Origin: Streptomyces netropsis
Lineage (GTDB): Bacteria; Actinomycetota; Actinomycetes; Streptomycetales; Streptomycetaceae
Length of the DNA stretch: 64,000 nucleotides
NCBI RefSeq assembly: GCF_014203545.1
Contig: NZ_JACHJG010000001.1
Location: forward strand, 806,001 to 870,000
Direction of reading: 5' to 3'
Shown: positions 47,232-56,398 of the stretch, piece after piece
How the letters are laid out: each line of letters opens with the position of its first letter
Position numbering within the stretch: position 1 is the first letter of the stretch
The notes under the pieces: generated by a model
The model's input: only the letters and a program-made list of their open reading frames with translations
What the model was told of the DNA's origin: nothing
Database searches by the model: none
Made by a program: the position numbers and the translations under genes

Positions 47232-47867
47232 TCAGGCGAGGGCGAGGCCGAGCGGTGGTCCGCGACGTACGACGGAGTGCAGAAGCAGGGGAGGGGCGGC
47301 GGGCACGCGCGCGTGGCGCACGGCCCGGACGCGCGGGCCGCCGGGGCGCGCGAGGGGGACGGCCGCCGTGACGGCCAGCAGCAGCGGGCGGAAGGCGAGG
47401 GCCGCGACGGCGCGCAGCAGCCGGGCCAGCGCCGCTTCGCCGCGCCGCAGCCAGGCGGCGGCGAGCAGCCCGACCGCGAGGTGCGCGGCGAGCAGCAGCC
47501 AGGACGCCGTGCCCGGGCCGGTCACGGGGGCGAACGGCCCGTCGATCCCGCCACCGCCGCACAGCGCGGTGAGCGCGCCCGGCACGGGACGGCCGTCCGC
47601 GCCGTAACAGGTCCGCTGCCCGGTGGTGAAGAGGGCGTCGGCGGCCAGCTCCAGCGGGACGAGGAGGGCGGCGATGTGTCCGAAGCCCCGCTCCCGGCCC
47701 GCGAGCGCGTAGGCCGTCGCGAAGACGGCGACGGACGCCGCAGCGACGGTCGGCAGGGGCAGCGGCCTGCCGGACAGCAGCACGTGGGAGGCCGCGGACA
47801 GCGTCAGGCACAGCGCTGTGAACAGCGCCGCGCGCAATGCCCGCAACCGTGCCGCCGAAATGTCCAT
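47232..47867 (-). CDS. Polytopic membrane protein, partner of DsbA-like B
   Basis: A 211-residue paralogue of 45585-46274. The N-terminal segment RLRALRAALFTALCLTLSAA and the tail with HARVP and HSVVRRGPPL are nearly the same. Five transmembrane helices, a two-Cys external loop (RTCYG and ALCGGG) and the two membrane His residues are shared. It stands 51 bases upstream of DsbA-like B. ATG 47867 is chosen by alignment with copy A; ATG 47885 adds six residues. Confidence 0.8.
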   Translation of the reverse strand: MDISAARLRALRAALFTALCLTLSAASHVLLSGRPLPLPTVAAASVAVFATAYALAGRERGFGHIAALLVPLELAADALFTTGQRTCYGADGRPVPGALTALCGGGGIDGPFAPVTGPGTASWLLLAAHLAVGLLAAAWLRRGEAALARLLRAVAALAFRPLLLAVTAAVPLARPGGPRVRAVRHARVPAAPPLLLHSVVRRGPPLGLALA

Positions 47868-47933
47868 GACTGACAAGTCTGGCACGGCCTGCGATAAAGG
47901 CGGATTAAGCCCCTCATCAGGGCCCGGAACCGC

Positions 47934-47968
47934 CCGTAGGGCCCGGAATCCCCCACCGGGCCCTACGG
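47934..47968 (-). terminator. Terminator of the DUF2252 gene
   Basis: Perfect 13-bp arms (47934-47946 and 47956-47968) lie 20 bases after the DUF2252 stop. The left arm shares AGGGCCCGGAA with a direct copy at about 47929. Confidence 0.75.
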
Positions 47969-47988
47969 TGTCCTGTGCTTCCCGGCCG

Positions 47989-49329
47989 CTACAGGCCCGG
48001 GATCCGGCCGTTGCGGAAGAGGTCCACGAAGATCTGGTGGTCCGCGCGGGCCCGGGCGCCGTAGGAGTGGGCGAAGTCGACGAGCAGATCGCCGAAGCCG
48101 TCCTCGTCGGCGGCGATCACGGCGTCGATGGCCCGCTCGGTGGAGAAGGGGACGAGCGAGTGGCCGCTCTGGTCGTCGGCCGCCGCGTGCATGGTGGCGG
48201 TGGCCCGGCCCAGGTCGGCGACGACGGCCGCGATCTCGGCCGGGTCGTCGATGTCCGACCAGTCGAGGTCCACCGCGTACGGGGAGATCTCCGCGACCAG
48301 CTGCCCGGCCCCGTCCAGCTCGGTCCAGCCCAGCCACGGGTCCGCGTGCGCCTGGAGGGCGCGCTGCGAGATGACCGTGCGGTGGCCCTCGTGCTGGAAG
48401 TAGCCGCGCACCTTCGGGTCGGTGATGTGCCGGGAGACCGCCGGGGTCTGCGCCTGCTTCATGTAGATGACGACGTCGTTCTCCAGGGCGTCGCTGTTGC
48501 CCTCCAGGAGGATGTTGTACGAGGGCAGGCCGGCGCTGCCGATGCCGATGCCCCGGCGGCCCACGACGTCCTTGACGCGATAGGAGTCGGGGCGGGCCAG
48601 GCTGGTGTCGGGGAGCGTCTCCAGATAGCCGTCGAAGGCGGCGAGGATCTTGTAGCGGGTCGCGGCGTCCAGCTCGATGGAGCCGTCGTCCGCCAGGAAG
48701 CGGCGCTCGAAGTCCCGGATCTCGGTCATCGAGGACAGCAGCCCGAAGCGGGTCAGCGAGCGGGCCTCGCGCAGCGCGTCCAGCAGCGGGCCCTCGGCGG
48801 TGTCCAGGGTGAAGGGCGGCACCTCTTCGTTCTTGGCGCCGGTGGCCAGCGCGTGGATGCGCTCGCGGTAGGACGCGGCGTAGACGCGCACCAGCTCGCT
48901 GATCATCTCGTCGCTGAGCGCCTTGGTGTAGCCGATGAGGGCGATGGAGGCGGCGAAGCGCTTGAGGTCCCAGGTGAAGGGGCCGACGTAGGCCTCGTCG
49001 AAGTCGTTGACGTTGAAGACCAGCCGGCCGTTGGCGTCCATGTAGGTGCCGAAGTTCTCGGCGTGCAGATCGCCGTGTATCCACACCCGGCTCGTGCGCT
49101 CGTCCAGATACGGGCCCGCGGCGCCTTCCTCGTGCTCGCCGGACCGCGCCAGGTCGGCGTAGAAGAGGCAGGCGGTGCCGCGGTAGAAGGCGAAGGCCGA
49201 GGCCGCCATCTTGCGGAACTTCACCCGGAAGGCCGCGGGGTCGGCCGCGAGGAGCGTGCCGAAGGCGGTGTCGAAAACAGCGAGTATGTCCTCGCCGCGC
49301 TGCGTGGCCCGGACGTGCTCGAGCGCCAT
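47989..49329 (-). CDS. DUF2252 protein with kinase-like HGD and DFD motifs
   Basis: A 446-residue DUF2252 protein. The central segment VWIHGDLHAENFGTYMDANG, followed by FNVNDFDEAYVGPF, has the same order as the catalytic loop (HGDxHxxN) and metal-binding DFD of aminoglycoside/choline kinases. I therefore infer a kinase-like fold with unknown substrate. RFGLLSSMTEIRDFERRFLA and VKDVVGRRGIGIGSAG are further conserved parts. ATG 49329 is chosen because AGGAGG lies 7 bases upstream; the frame is open to 49353. It is divergent from dnaE. Confidence 0.87.
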   Translation of the reverse strand: MALEHVRATQRGEDILAVFDTAFGTLLAADPAAFRVKFRKMAASAFAFYRGTACLFYADLARSGEHEEGAAGPYLDERTSRVWIHGDLHAENFGTYMDANGRLVFNVNDFDEAYVGPFTWDLKRFAASIALIGYTKALSDEMISELVRVYAASYRERIHALATGAKNEEVPPFTLDTAEGPLLDALREARSLTRFGLLSSMTEIRDFERRFLADDGSIELDAATRYKILAAFDGYLETLPDTSLARPDSYRVKDVVGRRGIGIGSAGLPSYNILLEGNSDALENDVVIYMKQAQTPAVSRHITDPKVRGYFQHEGHRTVISQRALQAHADPWLGWTELDGAGQLVAEISPYAVDLDWSDIDDPAEIAAVVADLGRATATMHAAADDQSGHSLVPFSTERAIDAVIAADEDGFGDLLVDFAHSYGARARADHQIFVDLFRNGRIPGL

Positions 49330-49437
49330 CGCTGGTCCTCCTGGTGGGGGCACCCCAGCCGTAGCCGGGGGAGGGTCATGAAACGGACAGGTGTCCTGCC
49401 GCTCTCAACGAGCGAGGCTACCGGCGCGTGCCCGCGA

Positions 49438-49460
49438 TTGTCGGTGGGGGCCGGTAACCT
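49438..49460 (+). promoter_or_regulatory. RecA-NDp (PafBC-type) promoter motif before dnaE
   Basis: TTGTCGGTG (49438-49446), exactly 8 bases and TAACCT (49455-49460) match TTGTCRGTG-N8-TAnnnT at every fixed position. The dnaE start is 51 bases downstream. This predicts LexA-independent induction of the replicative polymerase by DNA damage. Confidence 0.75.
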
Positions 49461-49511
49461 TCAAAGCTGTCTCCCCCGCTGTCGCCGACCGTTCGCCGGA
49501 GGTCTTCCACC

Positions 49512-52500
49512 GTGACCAAGCCGCCCTTCACGCACCTGCACGTACACACGCAGTACTCCCTGCTGGACGGTGCCGCGCGGCTGTCGGACATGTTCAAGGC
49601 CTGCAATGAGATGGGCATGACGCATATCGCCATGTCCGACCACGGCAACCTGCACGGCGCGTACGACTTCTTCCACCAGGCCAAGAAGGCCGGCGTCACC
49701 CCGATCATCGGCATCGAGGCGTACGTGGCGCCCGAGTCGCGGCGCAACAAGCGACGCGTCCAGTGGGGACAGCCGCACCAGAAGCGCGATGACGTCTCCG
49801 GTTCGGGTGGTTATACGCACAAGACCATCTGGGCGGCGAACAAGACCGGTCTGCACAACCTCTTCCGGCTGTCCTCCGACGCGTACGCCGAGGGCTGGCT
49901 GACCAAGTGGCCGCGCATGGACAAGGAGACCATCTCCCAGTGGTCCGAGGGCCTGATCGCCTCCACCGGCTGCCCCTCCGGCGAGGTGCAGACACGGCTG
50001 CGGCTCGGCCACTTCGACGAGGCGCTCAAGGCCGCCTCCGACTACCAGGACATCTTCGGCAAGGGCCGCTATTTCCTGGAGCTGATGGACCACGGCATCG
50101 AGATCGAGCGCCGGGTCCGCGACGGCCTGCTGGAGATCGGCAAGAAGCTCGGCATCCCCCCGCTGGTCACCAACGACTCCCACTACACCTACGCGCACGA
50201 GGCGAGCGCGCACGACGCCCTGCTCTGCATCCAGACCGGCAAGAACCTCTCCGACCCGGACCGCTTCCGCTTCGACGGCACCGGCTACTACCTGAAGTCG
50301 ACGGACGAGATGTACGCCATCGACTCCTCCGACGCCTGGCAGGAGGGCTGCGCCAACACGCGCCTGGTCGCCGACCAGATCGACACCGAGGGCTGGTTCC
50401 AGGAGCGGAACCTGATGCCGAAGTTCGATGTGCCCGAGGGGTTCACCGAGGTCACCTGGTTCCGCGAGGAGACCATGCGCGGCATGGCCCGGCGCTACCC
50501 CGGCGGCATCCCGGAGGACCGGCTCAAGCAGGTCGAGTACGAGATGGGCATCATCATCGAGATGGGCTTCCCCGCGTACTTCCTCGTGGTCGCCGACTTC
50601 ATCATGTGGGCCAAGAACAACGGCATCGCGGTCGGCCCGGGCCGAGGCTCGGCGGCCGGTTCGATCGTCGCCTACGCCATGGGCATCACCGACCTCGACC
50701 CGATCGAGCACGGGCTGATCTTCGAGCGGTTCCTCAACCCCGAGCGCATCTCCATGCCCGATGTCGACATCGACTTCGACGAGCGTCGGCGCGGTGAGGT
50801 GATCCGGTACGTCACCGAGAAGTACGGCGCCGACAAGGTCGCCATGATCGGTACGTACGGCAAGATCAAGGCCAAGAACGCGATCAAGGACTCCGCCCGC
50901 GTCCTCGGCTACCCCTACGCGATGGGCGACCGGCTCACCAAGGCCATGCCCGCCGACGTCCTCGGCAAGGGCATCGACCTCAACGGCATCACCGACCCGA
51001 GCCACCCGCGCTACAGCGAGGCGGGCGAGATCCGGGGGATGTACGAGAACGAGCCGGACGTCAAGAAGGTCATCGACACCGCGAAGGGCGTCGAGGGCCT
51101 GGTCCGCCAGATGGGTGTGCACGCGGCCGGTGTGATCATGTCCAGCGAGACGATCACCGACCACGTCCCCGTCTGGGTGCGGCACTCCGACGGCGTGACC
51201 ATCACGCAGTGGGACTACCCGAGCTGTGAGTCGCTCGGCCTGCTGAAGATGGACTTCCTCGGCCTGCGCAACCTCACGATCATGGACGACGCCGTCAAGA
51301 TGGTGAAGGCCAACAAGGGCGTCGACATCGACCTCCTGGCCATCCCGCTGGACGACCCCACCACGTACGAACTGCTCTGCCGCGGTGACACGCTCGGCGT
51401 CTTCCAGTTCGACGGCGGCCCCATGCGCTCGCTGCTGCGCCTGATGAAGCCCGACAACTTCGAGGACATTTCCGCCGTCTCGGCCCTCTACCGGCCGGGC
51501 CCGATGGGCATGAACTCGCACACCAACTACGCCCTGCGCAAGAACGGCCAGCAGGAGATCACCCCGATCCACCCCGAGCTGGAGGAGCCGCTCAAGGAGG
51601 TCCTGGGCGTCACCTACGGCCTCATCGTGTACCAGGAGCAGGTGCAGAAGGCCGCGCAGATCATCGCCGGGTACTCCCTCGGCGAGGCCGACATCCTCCG
51701 TCGCGTGATGGGCAAGAAGAAGCCCGACGAGCTGGCGAAGAACTTCGTCTTCTTCAAGGACGGCGCCAAGAAGAAGGGCTTCTCCGACGAGGCCATCCAG
51801 GCCCTGTGGGACGTGCTGGTCCCCTTCGCCGGCTACGCCTTCAACAAGGCGCACTCCTCGGCGTACGGCCTGGTCACCTACTGGACCGCCTACCTCAAGG
51901 CCAACTACCCGGCCGAGTACATGTCCGCCCTGCTGACCTCGGTCAAGGACGACAAGGACAAGTCGGCGACGTACCTCAACGAGTGCCGTCGCATGGGCAT
52001 CAAGGTGCTGCCGCCCAATGTCAACGAGTCCGAGTCGAACTTCGCCGCCCAGGGCGACGACGTGATCCTCTTCGGCCTCACCGCCGTCCGCAACGTCGGA
52101 CAGAACGTGGTGGACTCGATCATCCGCTGCCGTAAGTCCAAGGGGAAGTACAGCTCCTTCCCCGACTTCCTCGACAAGGTCGAGGCCGTCGTCTGCAACA
52201 AGCGGACCGTGGAATCCCTGATCAAGGCCGGCGCCTTCGACGAGATGGGCCACACCCGCAAGGGCCTCACCGCGCACTACGAACCGATGATCGACAACGT
52301 GGTCCAGGTCAAGCGCAAGGAGGCCGAGGGCCAGTTCGACCTCTTCGGCGGCATGGGCGAGGCGGACAGCGACGAGCCCGGCTTCGGGCTCGACGTGGAG
52401 TTCTCCGACATCGAGTGGGAGAAGTCCTACCTCCTCGCGCAGGAGCGCGAGATGCTCGGCCTCTACGTCTCCGACCACCCGCTCTTCGGCATCGAGCACG

Positions 52501-53051
52501 TCCTGAACGACAAGGCCGACGCCGCGATCTCCCAGCTCACCGGTGGTGAGCACGCCGACGGCGCGATCGTGACCATCGGCGGCATCATCTCCGGCCTCCA
52601 GCGCAAGATGACCAAGCAGGGCAACGCCTGGGCCATCGCCACCGTCGAGGACCTGGCCGGTTCCATCGACTGCATGTTCTTCCCCGCCACCTACCAGCTG
52701 GTCTCCACCCAGCTCGTCGAGGACGCCGTCGTCTTCGTCAAGGGGCGGCTCGACAAGCGCGAGGACATCCCCCGTCTGGTCGCCATGGAGCTGATGGTCC
52801 CCGACCTGTCCAACGCCGGGACCAACGCCCCCGTGATCATCACCATCCCCACCGTCAAGGTCACCCCGCCGCTGGTGGAGAAGCTCGGTCAGGTCCTCAC
52901 CCACCACCGCGGCTCCACCGAGGTGCGGATCAAGCTCCAGGGCGCCCGCAAGACGACGGTGCTGCGCCTGGACCGCCACCGGGTGACACCGGACCCGGCG
53001 CTCTTCGGCGACCTCAAGGTGCTGCTCGGCCCCTCCTGCCTGGCGGGCTGA
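49512..53051 (+). CDS. dnaE: DNA polymerase III alpha subunit DnaE
   Basis: A 1179-residue replicative polymerase. The PHP domain starts with HLHVHTQYSLLDGA. The polymerase active site contains PDVDIDFDERRR (Asp 417-421). The beta-clamp and OB-fold (IVTIGGIISGLQRKM) regions follow at the C-terminus. Length and order fit actinobacterial DnaE1 rather than the shorter error-prone DnaE2. GTG 49512 was chosen because the PHP strand follows immediately. A RecA-NDp motif lies upstream. Confidence 0.98.
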   Translation: MTKPPFTHLHVHTQYSLLDGAARLSDMFKACNEMGMTHIAMSDHGNLHGAYDFFHQAKKAGVTPIIGIEAYVAPESRRNKRRVQWGQPHQKRDDVSGSGGYTHKTIWAANKTGLHNLFRLSSDAYAEGWLTKWPRMDKETISQWSEGLIASTGCPSGEVQTRLRLGHFDEALKAASDYQDIFGKGRYFLELMDHGIEIERRVRDGLLEIGKKLGIPPLVTNDSHYTYAHEASAHDALLCIQTGKNLSDPDRFRFDGTGYYLKSTDEMYAIDSSDAWQEGCANTRLVADQIDTEGWFQERNLMPKFDVPEGFTEVTWFREETMRGMARRYPGGIPEDRLKQVEYEMGIIIEMGFPAYFLVVADFIMWAKNNGIAVGPGRGSAAGSIVAYAMGITDLDPIEHGLIFERFLNPERISMPDVDIDFDERRRGEVIRYVTEKYGADKVAMIGTYGKIKAKNAIKDSARVLGYPYAMGDRLTKAMPADVLGKGIDLNGITDPSHPRYSEAGEIRGMYENEPDVKKVIDTAKGVEGLVRQMGVHAAGVIMSSETITDHVPVWVRHSDGVTITQWDYPSCESLGLLKMDFLGLRNLTIMDDAVKMVKANKGVDIDLLAIPLDDPTTYELLCRGDTLGVFQFDGGPMRSLLRLMKPDNFEDISAVSALYRPGPMGMNSHTNYALRKNGQQEITPIHPELEEPLKEVLGVTYGLIVYQEQVQKAAQIIAGYSLGEADILRRVMGKKKPDELAKNFVFFKDGAKKKGFSDEAIQALWDVLVPFAGYAFNKAHSSAYGLVTYWTAYLKANYPAEYMSALLTSVKDDKDKSATYLNECRRMGIKVLPPNVNESESNFAAQGDDVILFGLTAVRNVGQNVVDSIIRCRKSKGKYSSFPDFLDKVEAVVCNKRTVESLIKAGAFDEMGHTRKGLTAHYEPMIDNVVQVKRKEAEGQFDLFGGMGEADSDEPGFGLDVEFSDIEWEKSYLLAQEREMLGLYVSDHPLFGIEHVLNDKADAAISQLTGGEHADGAIVTIGGIISGLQRKMTKQGNAWAIATVEDLAGSIDCMFFPATYQLVSTQLVEDAVVFVKGRLDKREDIPRLVAMELMVPDLSNAGTNAPVIITIPTVKVTPPLVEKLGQVLTHHRGSTEVRIKLQGARKTTVLRLDRHRVTPDPALFGDLKVLLGPSCLAG

Positions 53052-53151
53052 GCGGGCTGAGCGGATCAGGCCGGACACGCCGGACACGCCGGACCGGCCG
53101 GGCCTGATCGAGCCCGAATCGAGACAGGCTGACAATTCCGTCATATGGCAA

Positions 53152-53188
53152 CGTGGGGCGCGCCCGGGTCAACCGGGCGCGCCCCACG
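53152..53188. terminator. Terminator between dnaE and the small basic protein gene
   Basis: Perfect 16-bp arms (53152-53167 and 53173-53188) around the loop GTCAA lie between converging genes. A second hairpin (GATCAGGCC at 53064 with GGCCTGATC at 53101) directly follows dnaE and surrounds short GCCGGACAC repeats. Confidence 0.85.
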
Positions 53189-53273
53189 CGCACTTCAAGG
53201 CGCCGGACCGGTTCCGGCCGGGCGGCCCGCGGCCGGAAGCCCGTGAGCCCTGCCCCGGCGGTCCGGCGACCGC

Positions 53274-53447
53274 TCAGTTGTGACCGAAGCGCTTCTGCCG
53301 GCCCTTGCGCGCCATATCCCCCGGGGTCACCTGGGACTGCCGCTGATCGGCCTGGGCCTCCATCGAGGAGCTCTTCGCCTGCTGCGTACCGCGCTCGGCC
53401 GCGCTGCTCTTCTGCTGCTCCCGGTTCTGCTTCCTGTTCTTGGCCAT
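53274..53447 (-). CDS. Small basic hydrophilic protein (57 residues)
   Basis: A 57-residue protein starting MAKNRKQNREQQKSSAAERG and ending ARKGRQKRFGHN, rich in Lys, Arg, Gln and Ser with no hydrophobic core, so probably disordered and nucleic-acid binding. I recognise it as a conserved small streptomycete protein of unknown function. ATG 53447 has GGAGG 8-9 bases upstream. It is divergent from the NYN-domain gene. Confidence 0.78.
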   Translation of the reverse strand: MAKNRKQNREQQKSSAAERGTQQAKSSSMEAQADQRQSQVTPGDMARKGRQKRFGHN

Positions 53448-53713
53448 GCTCGTGTGCCTCCAGTCGGGGTTACCCCCCGCCGAACACACTGGCACGCGCC
53501 GGCGAACCGTGCATTTCGGGTAATTACCGTGCGTGATAGATGCACTTATCGATCTGTGCCCGTATCCGCCACGCCGATGATCCAGTTCGGACTGATAACC
53601 CCCGTGCGGTCGGGCAGACTCCAAGGAAAGCCAAGGCAAACCAGGGGCACGACCGTGCCGGGGGGCGACCGCACTTCTGGACTGACAGAAAACTGACAGA
53701 AAGAGGGTGGAAC

Positions 53714-55042
53714 GTGGACCGCTGCGTCGTCCTGGTGGACGCCGGCTATCTGCTGGGCGCCGCCGCGAGCCTGCTGGCCGGGGAACCCGCCCGGTCCCGC
53801 ATCACCGTCGATCACGCGACCCTCATCCAAGGGCTGCGCGAGCGGGCGGAAGCCGAGACGCAGCGCCCGCTGCTGCGGATCTACTGGTTCGACGGGGCCC
53901 CCGACCGGGTGCCGCAGCCCGAGCACCGCAGGCTCCGCGTGATGCCCCGCGTCACCGTCCGGCTGGGGGCCCTGACCCGCAGCGACGGCCGGTGGGCCCA
54001 GAAGGGGGTCGACGCGGCCATGCACGCCGAGCTCACCGAGCTGGCCCGCAACCGCGCCTGTTCCGACATCGTGCTCGTCACCGGCGACGGCGATCTGCTC
54101 CCGGGCCTGATGTCCGCCAAGGAACACGGCGTGGCCGTCCACCTGTGGGCCGTCCAGGCCGCCGACGGCGACTACAACCAGTCCGAGGACCTCGTCGCCG
54201 AAGCCGACGAGCGGCGCGTCCTGGACCGCACCTGGATCACCCGGGCCGTCCGCGCCAAGGAACTCACCGGCATCTGCGCCCCGCAGCCCGCGCCCCGCCC
54301 CGAGATCGCCGCGATCCTCTCCGCGCCGCTCCCCGAGACCGCGGCGGCCGCCGCTGCCGCCGCCGCGAGCCGCGCGGCCGACGCCCGCCCCGCCCAGCGC
54401 AACGGCACCCGGCCCGCCGCCCCCGCCGAGCCCTGCCCCGACACCTGCCCCGAATCGGAGCGCGGCACCGAGGCCCCCGGCAGCAAGGGCGTGCCCACCC
54501 CGAAGGACCTCGCCGGCCTCGCCCGCGGTCTGGCCGGGGCGACACCCCAGAACGGCGGGGACCGATCGGGCCAGTCCGCGGGGCAAGGCGGCCAGGGGAC
54601 CGCCCCCGCCCCCAACGCCACCCTCCGCTGGTCCTCCGACAAGGGCTGGGTCGAGCGCGGCGCCGGAAACGGCCTGGGCGAGCCGCCCGAAACGGCCTCG
54701 CTCCCGATGCTCGCCCAGCTCACCAGCGCCGAACAGCGCTGGGCCGACCGCGAGGAGGACATCACCACCGTCGGCGGCGATCCCTTCGAGGTCGGCCAGG
54801 TCTTCGCCCGCCGCTGGACCGAGCGCCTCACCGACTCCGTCCACCTCCAGCACCTCTCCACCGAGTACCCGCGCATCCCGCACCGCATCGACGGCGAGCT
54901 GTTGCGGTACGCGGCCCGCTTCGGGTTGCTCGCGCACAAGGACGACCAGATCGACGAGCACGACCGCTATGCGATCCGGGCCGGATTCTGGCGCGAGATC
55001 GACGCGCGCACAGCGGCCGAGCACGCCCCCGCGGGGGACTGA
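53714..55042 (+). CDS. NYN domain (PIN-like nuclease) protein
   Basis: A 442-residue protein. The N-terminal about 180 residues are a NYN domain of the PIN nuclease superfamily. The conserved acidic residues are in VVLVDAGYLL, KGVDAAMHAEL and VLVTGDGDLLPGL, which would bind metal and support RNase activity. A low-complexity Ala/Pro region follows (about 200-300), then a conserved C-terminal domain (FEVGQVFARRWTERLTDSVH to the end) that may bind RNA or a partner. GTG 53714 has GAGGGTGG upstream. The frame is open to 53540 without protein-like sequence. Confidence 0.88.
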   Translation: MDRCVVLVDAGYLLGAAASLLAGEPARSRITVDHATLIQGLRERAEAETQRPLLRIYWFDGAPDRVPQPEHRRLRVMPRVTVRLGALTRSDGRWAQKGVDAAMHAELTELARNRACSDIVLVTGDGDLLPGLMSAKEHGVAVHLWAVQAADGDYNQSEDLVAEADERRVLDRTWITRAVRAKELTGICAPQPAPRPEIAAILSAPLPETAAAAAAAAASRAADARPAQRNGTRPAAPAEPCPDTCPESERGTEAPGSKGVPTPKDLAGLARGLAGATPQNGGDRSGQSAGQGGQGTAPAPNATLRWSSDKGWVERGAGNGLGEPPETASLPMLAQLTSAEQRWADREEDITTVGGDPFEVGQVFARRWTERLTDSVHLQHLSTEYPRIPHRIDGELLRYAARFGLLAHKDDQIDEHDRYAIRAGFWREIDARTAAEHAPAGD

Positions 55043-55052
55043 GCCGACATCC

Positions 55053-55089
55053 GGCCGGATCGGTACGGCCGGATCGGCACGGCCGGATC
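55053..55089 (+). repeat. 14-bp tandem repeat
   Basis: GGCCGGATCGGTAC (55053-55066) and GGCCGGATCGGCAC (55067-55080) are followed by a partial third unit GGCCGGATC. The rest of the 273-base gap 55043-55315 contains no gene I can support. Confidence 0.8.
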
Positions 55090-55315
55090 CCACCGCCGTG
55101 GCCCGGCGCCGTCGAGACGGGGAGAACGCGGGGCCCCGCCCCGGACCCCGAAGGGCCGGGGGCTCGCTCCGGTCACGGGAAGGGGCGGAACCGGGGACTC
55201 CTTCCCACCGCAACGGCGACCACCCGCGAGGGCGGGACCCGGCGGCGCCGAACCCACCCCGGGTGCGCCACCCCAAAGCAAGCCGCAGGCGCCGGAGCGC
55301 GTACCCTCATAGCTC

Positions 55316-56350
55316 GTGAGGATGGGCGCGAAACAGGCGGAGCGGGGCTCCCCAGGGCGGGCGACGGACGACGCGGTGTGCACCGTGCGCGGCCTGGTCA
55401 AGACCTACCCCGCCGCGCGCGGGCGGCGGGGCGCCCCCGGCGCGGCCGCCGTGCGGGCCAGTGACGGCATCGACCTCGACGTCCGACGCGGTGAGATCTT
55501 CGGGCTGCTCGGCCCCAACGGCGCCGGCAAGTCCACGCTCGTACGCCAGCTCACCGGTCTGCTGCGGCCCGACGCGGGCAGCGTCGACCTGCTCGGCCAC
55601 GACCTCGTACGCCACCCCGAGCGGGCCTCCCGGCTCGTCGGCTACCTCGGCCAGGAGTCCACCGCGCTCGACGAGCTGACGGTGTCCCTGGCCGCGGAGA
55701 CCACCGGGCGGCTGCGCGGCCTCACCCTGCGCGACGCCCGCGCCGAGCGCGACGCCGTCATCGACGAACTGGGCCTCGCCGCGATCGCCGGCCGGCCGCT
55801 GAAGAAGCTCTCCGGCGGCCAGCGCCGGCTCGCCTGCTTCGCCGCGACCCTCGTCGGGGAACGGCCCGTGCTCGTCCTGGACGAGCCCACCACCGGCATG
55901 GACCCCGTCGCGCGCCGAGCCGTCTGGGCCGCCGTCGACCGGCGGCGCGCCGAGCGCGGCGCGACCGTGCTGCTCGTCACCCACAACGTCATCGAGGCCG
56001 AGACCGTCCTCGACCGGGTCGCGGTCCTCGAACGCGGCCGGATCATCGCCTGCGACACCCCCACCGGCCTCAAGGAGCTCGTCGGCGACGAGGTCCGCGT
56101 CGAACTCGTCTGGCGCGCCGAGCCCCCGCTGGACGTCCCCGAGGTCGCGGCGCTGCGCGACGCGGCCCACGAGTCGGGCCGCCGCTGGTCGCTGCGGCTC
56201 GCCCCCGCCGAGGCGCGGGCCGCCGTGGCCGCCGTGACCGGCGGCCCCGCCTTCGCCGCCCTCGACGACTTCACGCTGGCCACCCCGAGCCTGGAGGACG
56301 TCTATCTGGCGCTCGGCGGCGACCGCACGGAGGGGCTGGTGAAGGGGTGA
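55316..56350 (+). CDS. ABC transporter ATP-binding protein (ABC-2 exporter)
   Basis: A 344-residue ABC ATPase with all motifs intact: Walker A GPNGAGKST (residues 66-74), Q-loop YLGQEST, signature KLSGGQRRLACF, Walker B LVLDEPTTGMDP and the switch His in VTHNVIEAE. The C-terminal extension (after about residue 250) is of the DrrA/CcmA exporter type. It drives export through the permease encoded 48 bases downstream. GTG 55316 is chosen; ATG 55322 would lose two residues. Confidence 0.94.
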   Translation: MRMGAKQAERGSPGRATDDAVCTVRGLVKTYPAARGRRGAPGAAAVRASDGIDLDVRRGEIFGLLGPNGAGKSTLVRQLTGLLRPDAGSVDLLGHDLVRHPERASRLVGYLGQESTALDELTVSLAAETTGRLRGLTLRDARAERDAVIDELGLAAIAGRPLKKLSGGQRRLACFAATLVGERPVLVLDEPTTGMDPVARRAVWAAVDRRRAERGATVLLVTHNVIEAETVLDRVAVLERGRIIACDTPTGLKELVGDEVRVELVWRAEPPLDVPEVAALRDAAHESGRRWSLRLAPAEARAAVAAVTGGPAFAALDDFTLATPSLEDVYLALGGDRTEGLVKG

Positions 56351-56398
56351 CCCATTCATGAGGGGCCACTGGACCGGACCGAACAGGAGCTGTGCCGG

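Noticed and set aside
49461..53144. 1227-codon open frame antisense to dnaE
   Set aside because: Arg/Leu/Val/Gly-rich shadow frame of a high-GC gene. DnaE on the plus strand has complete family motifs.
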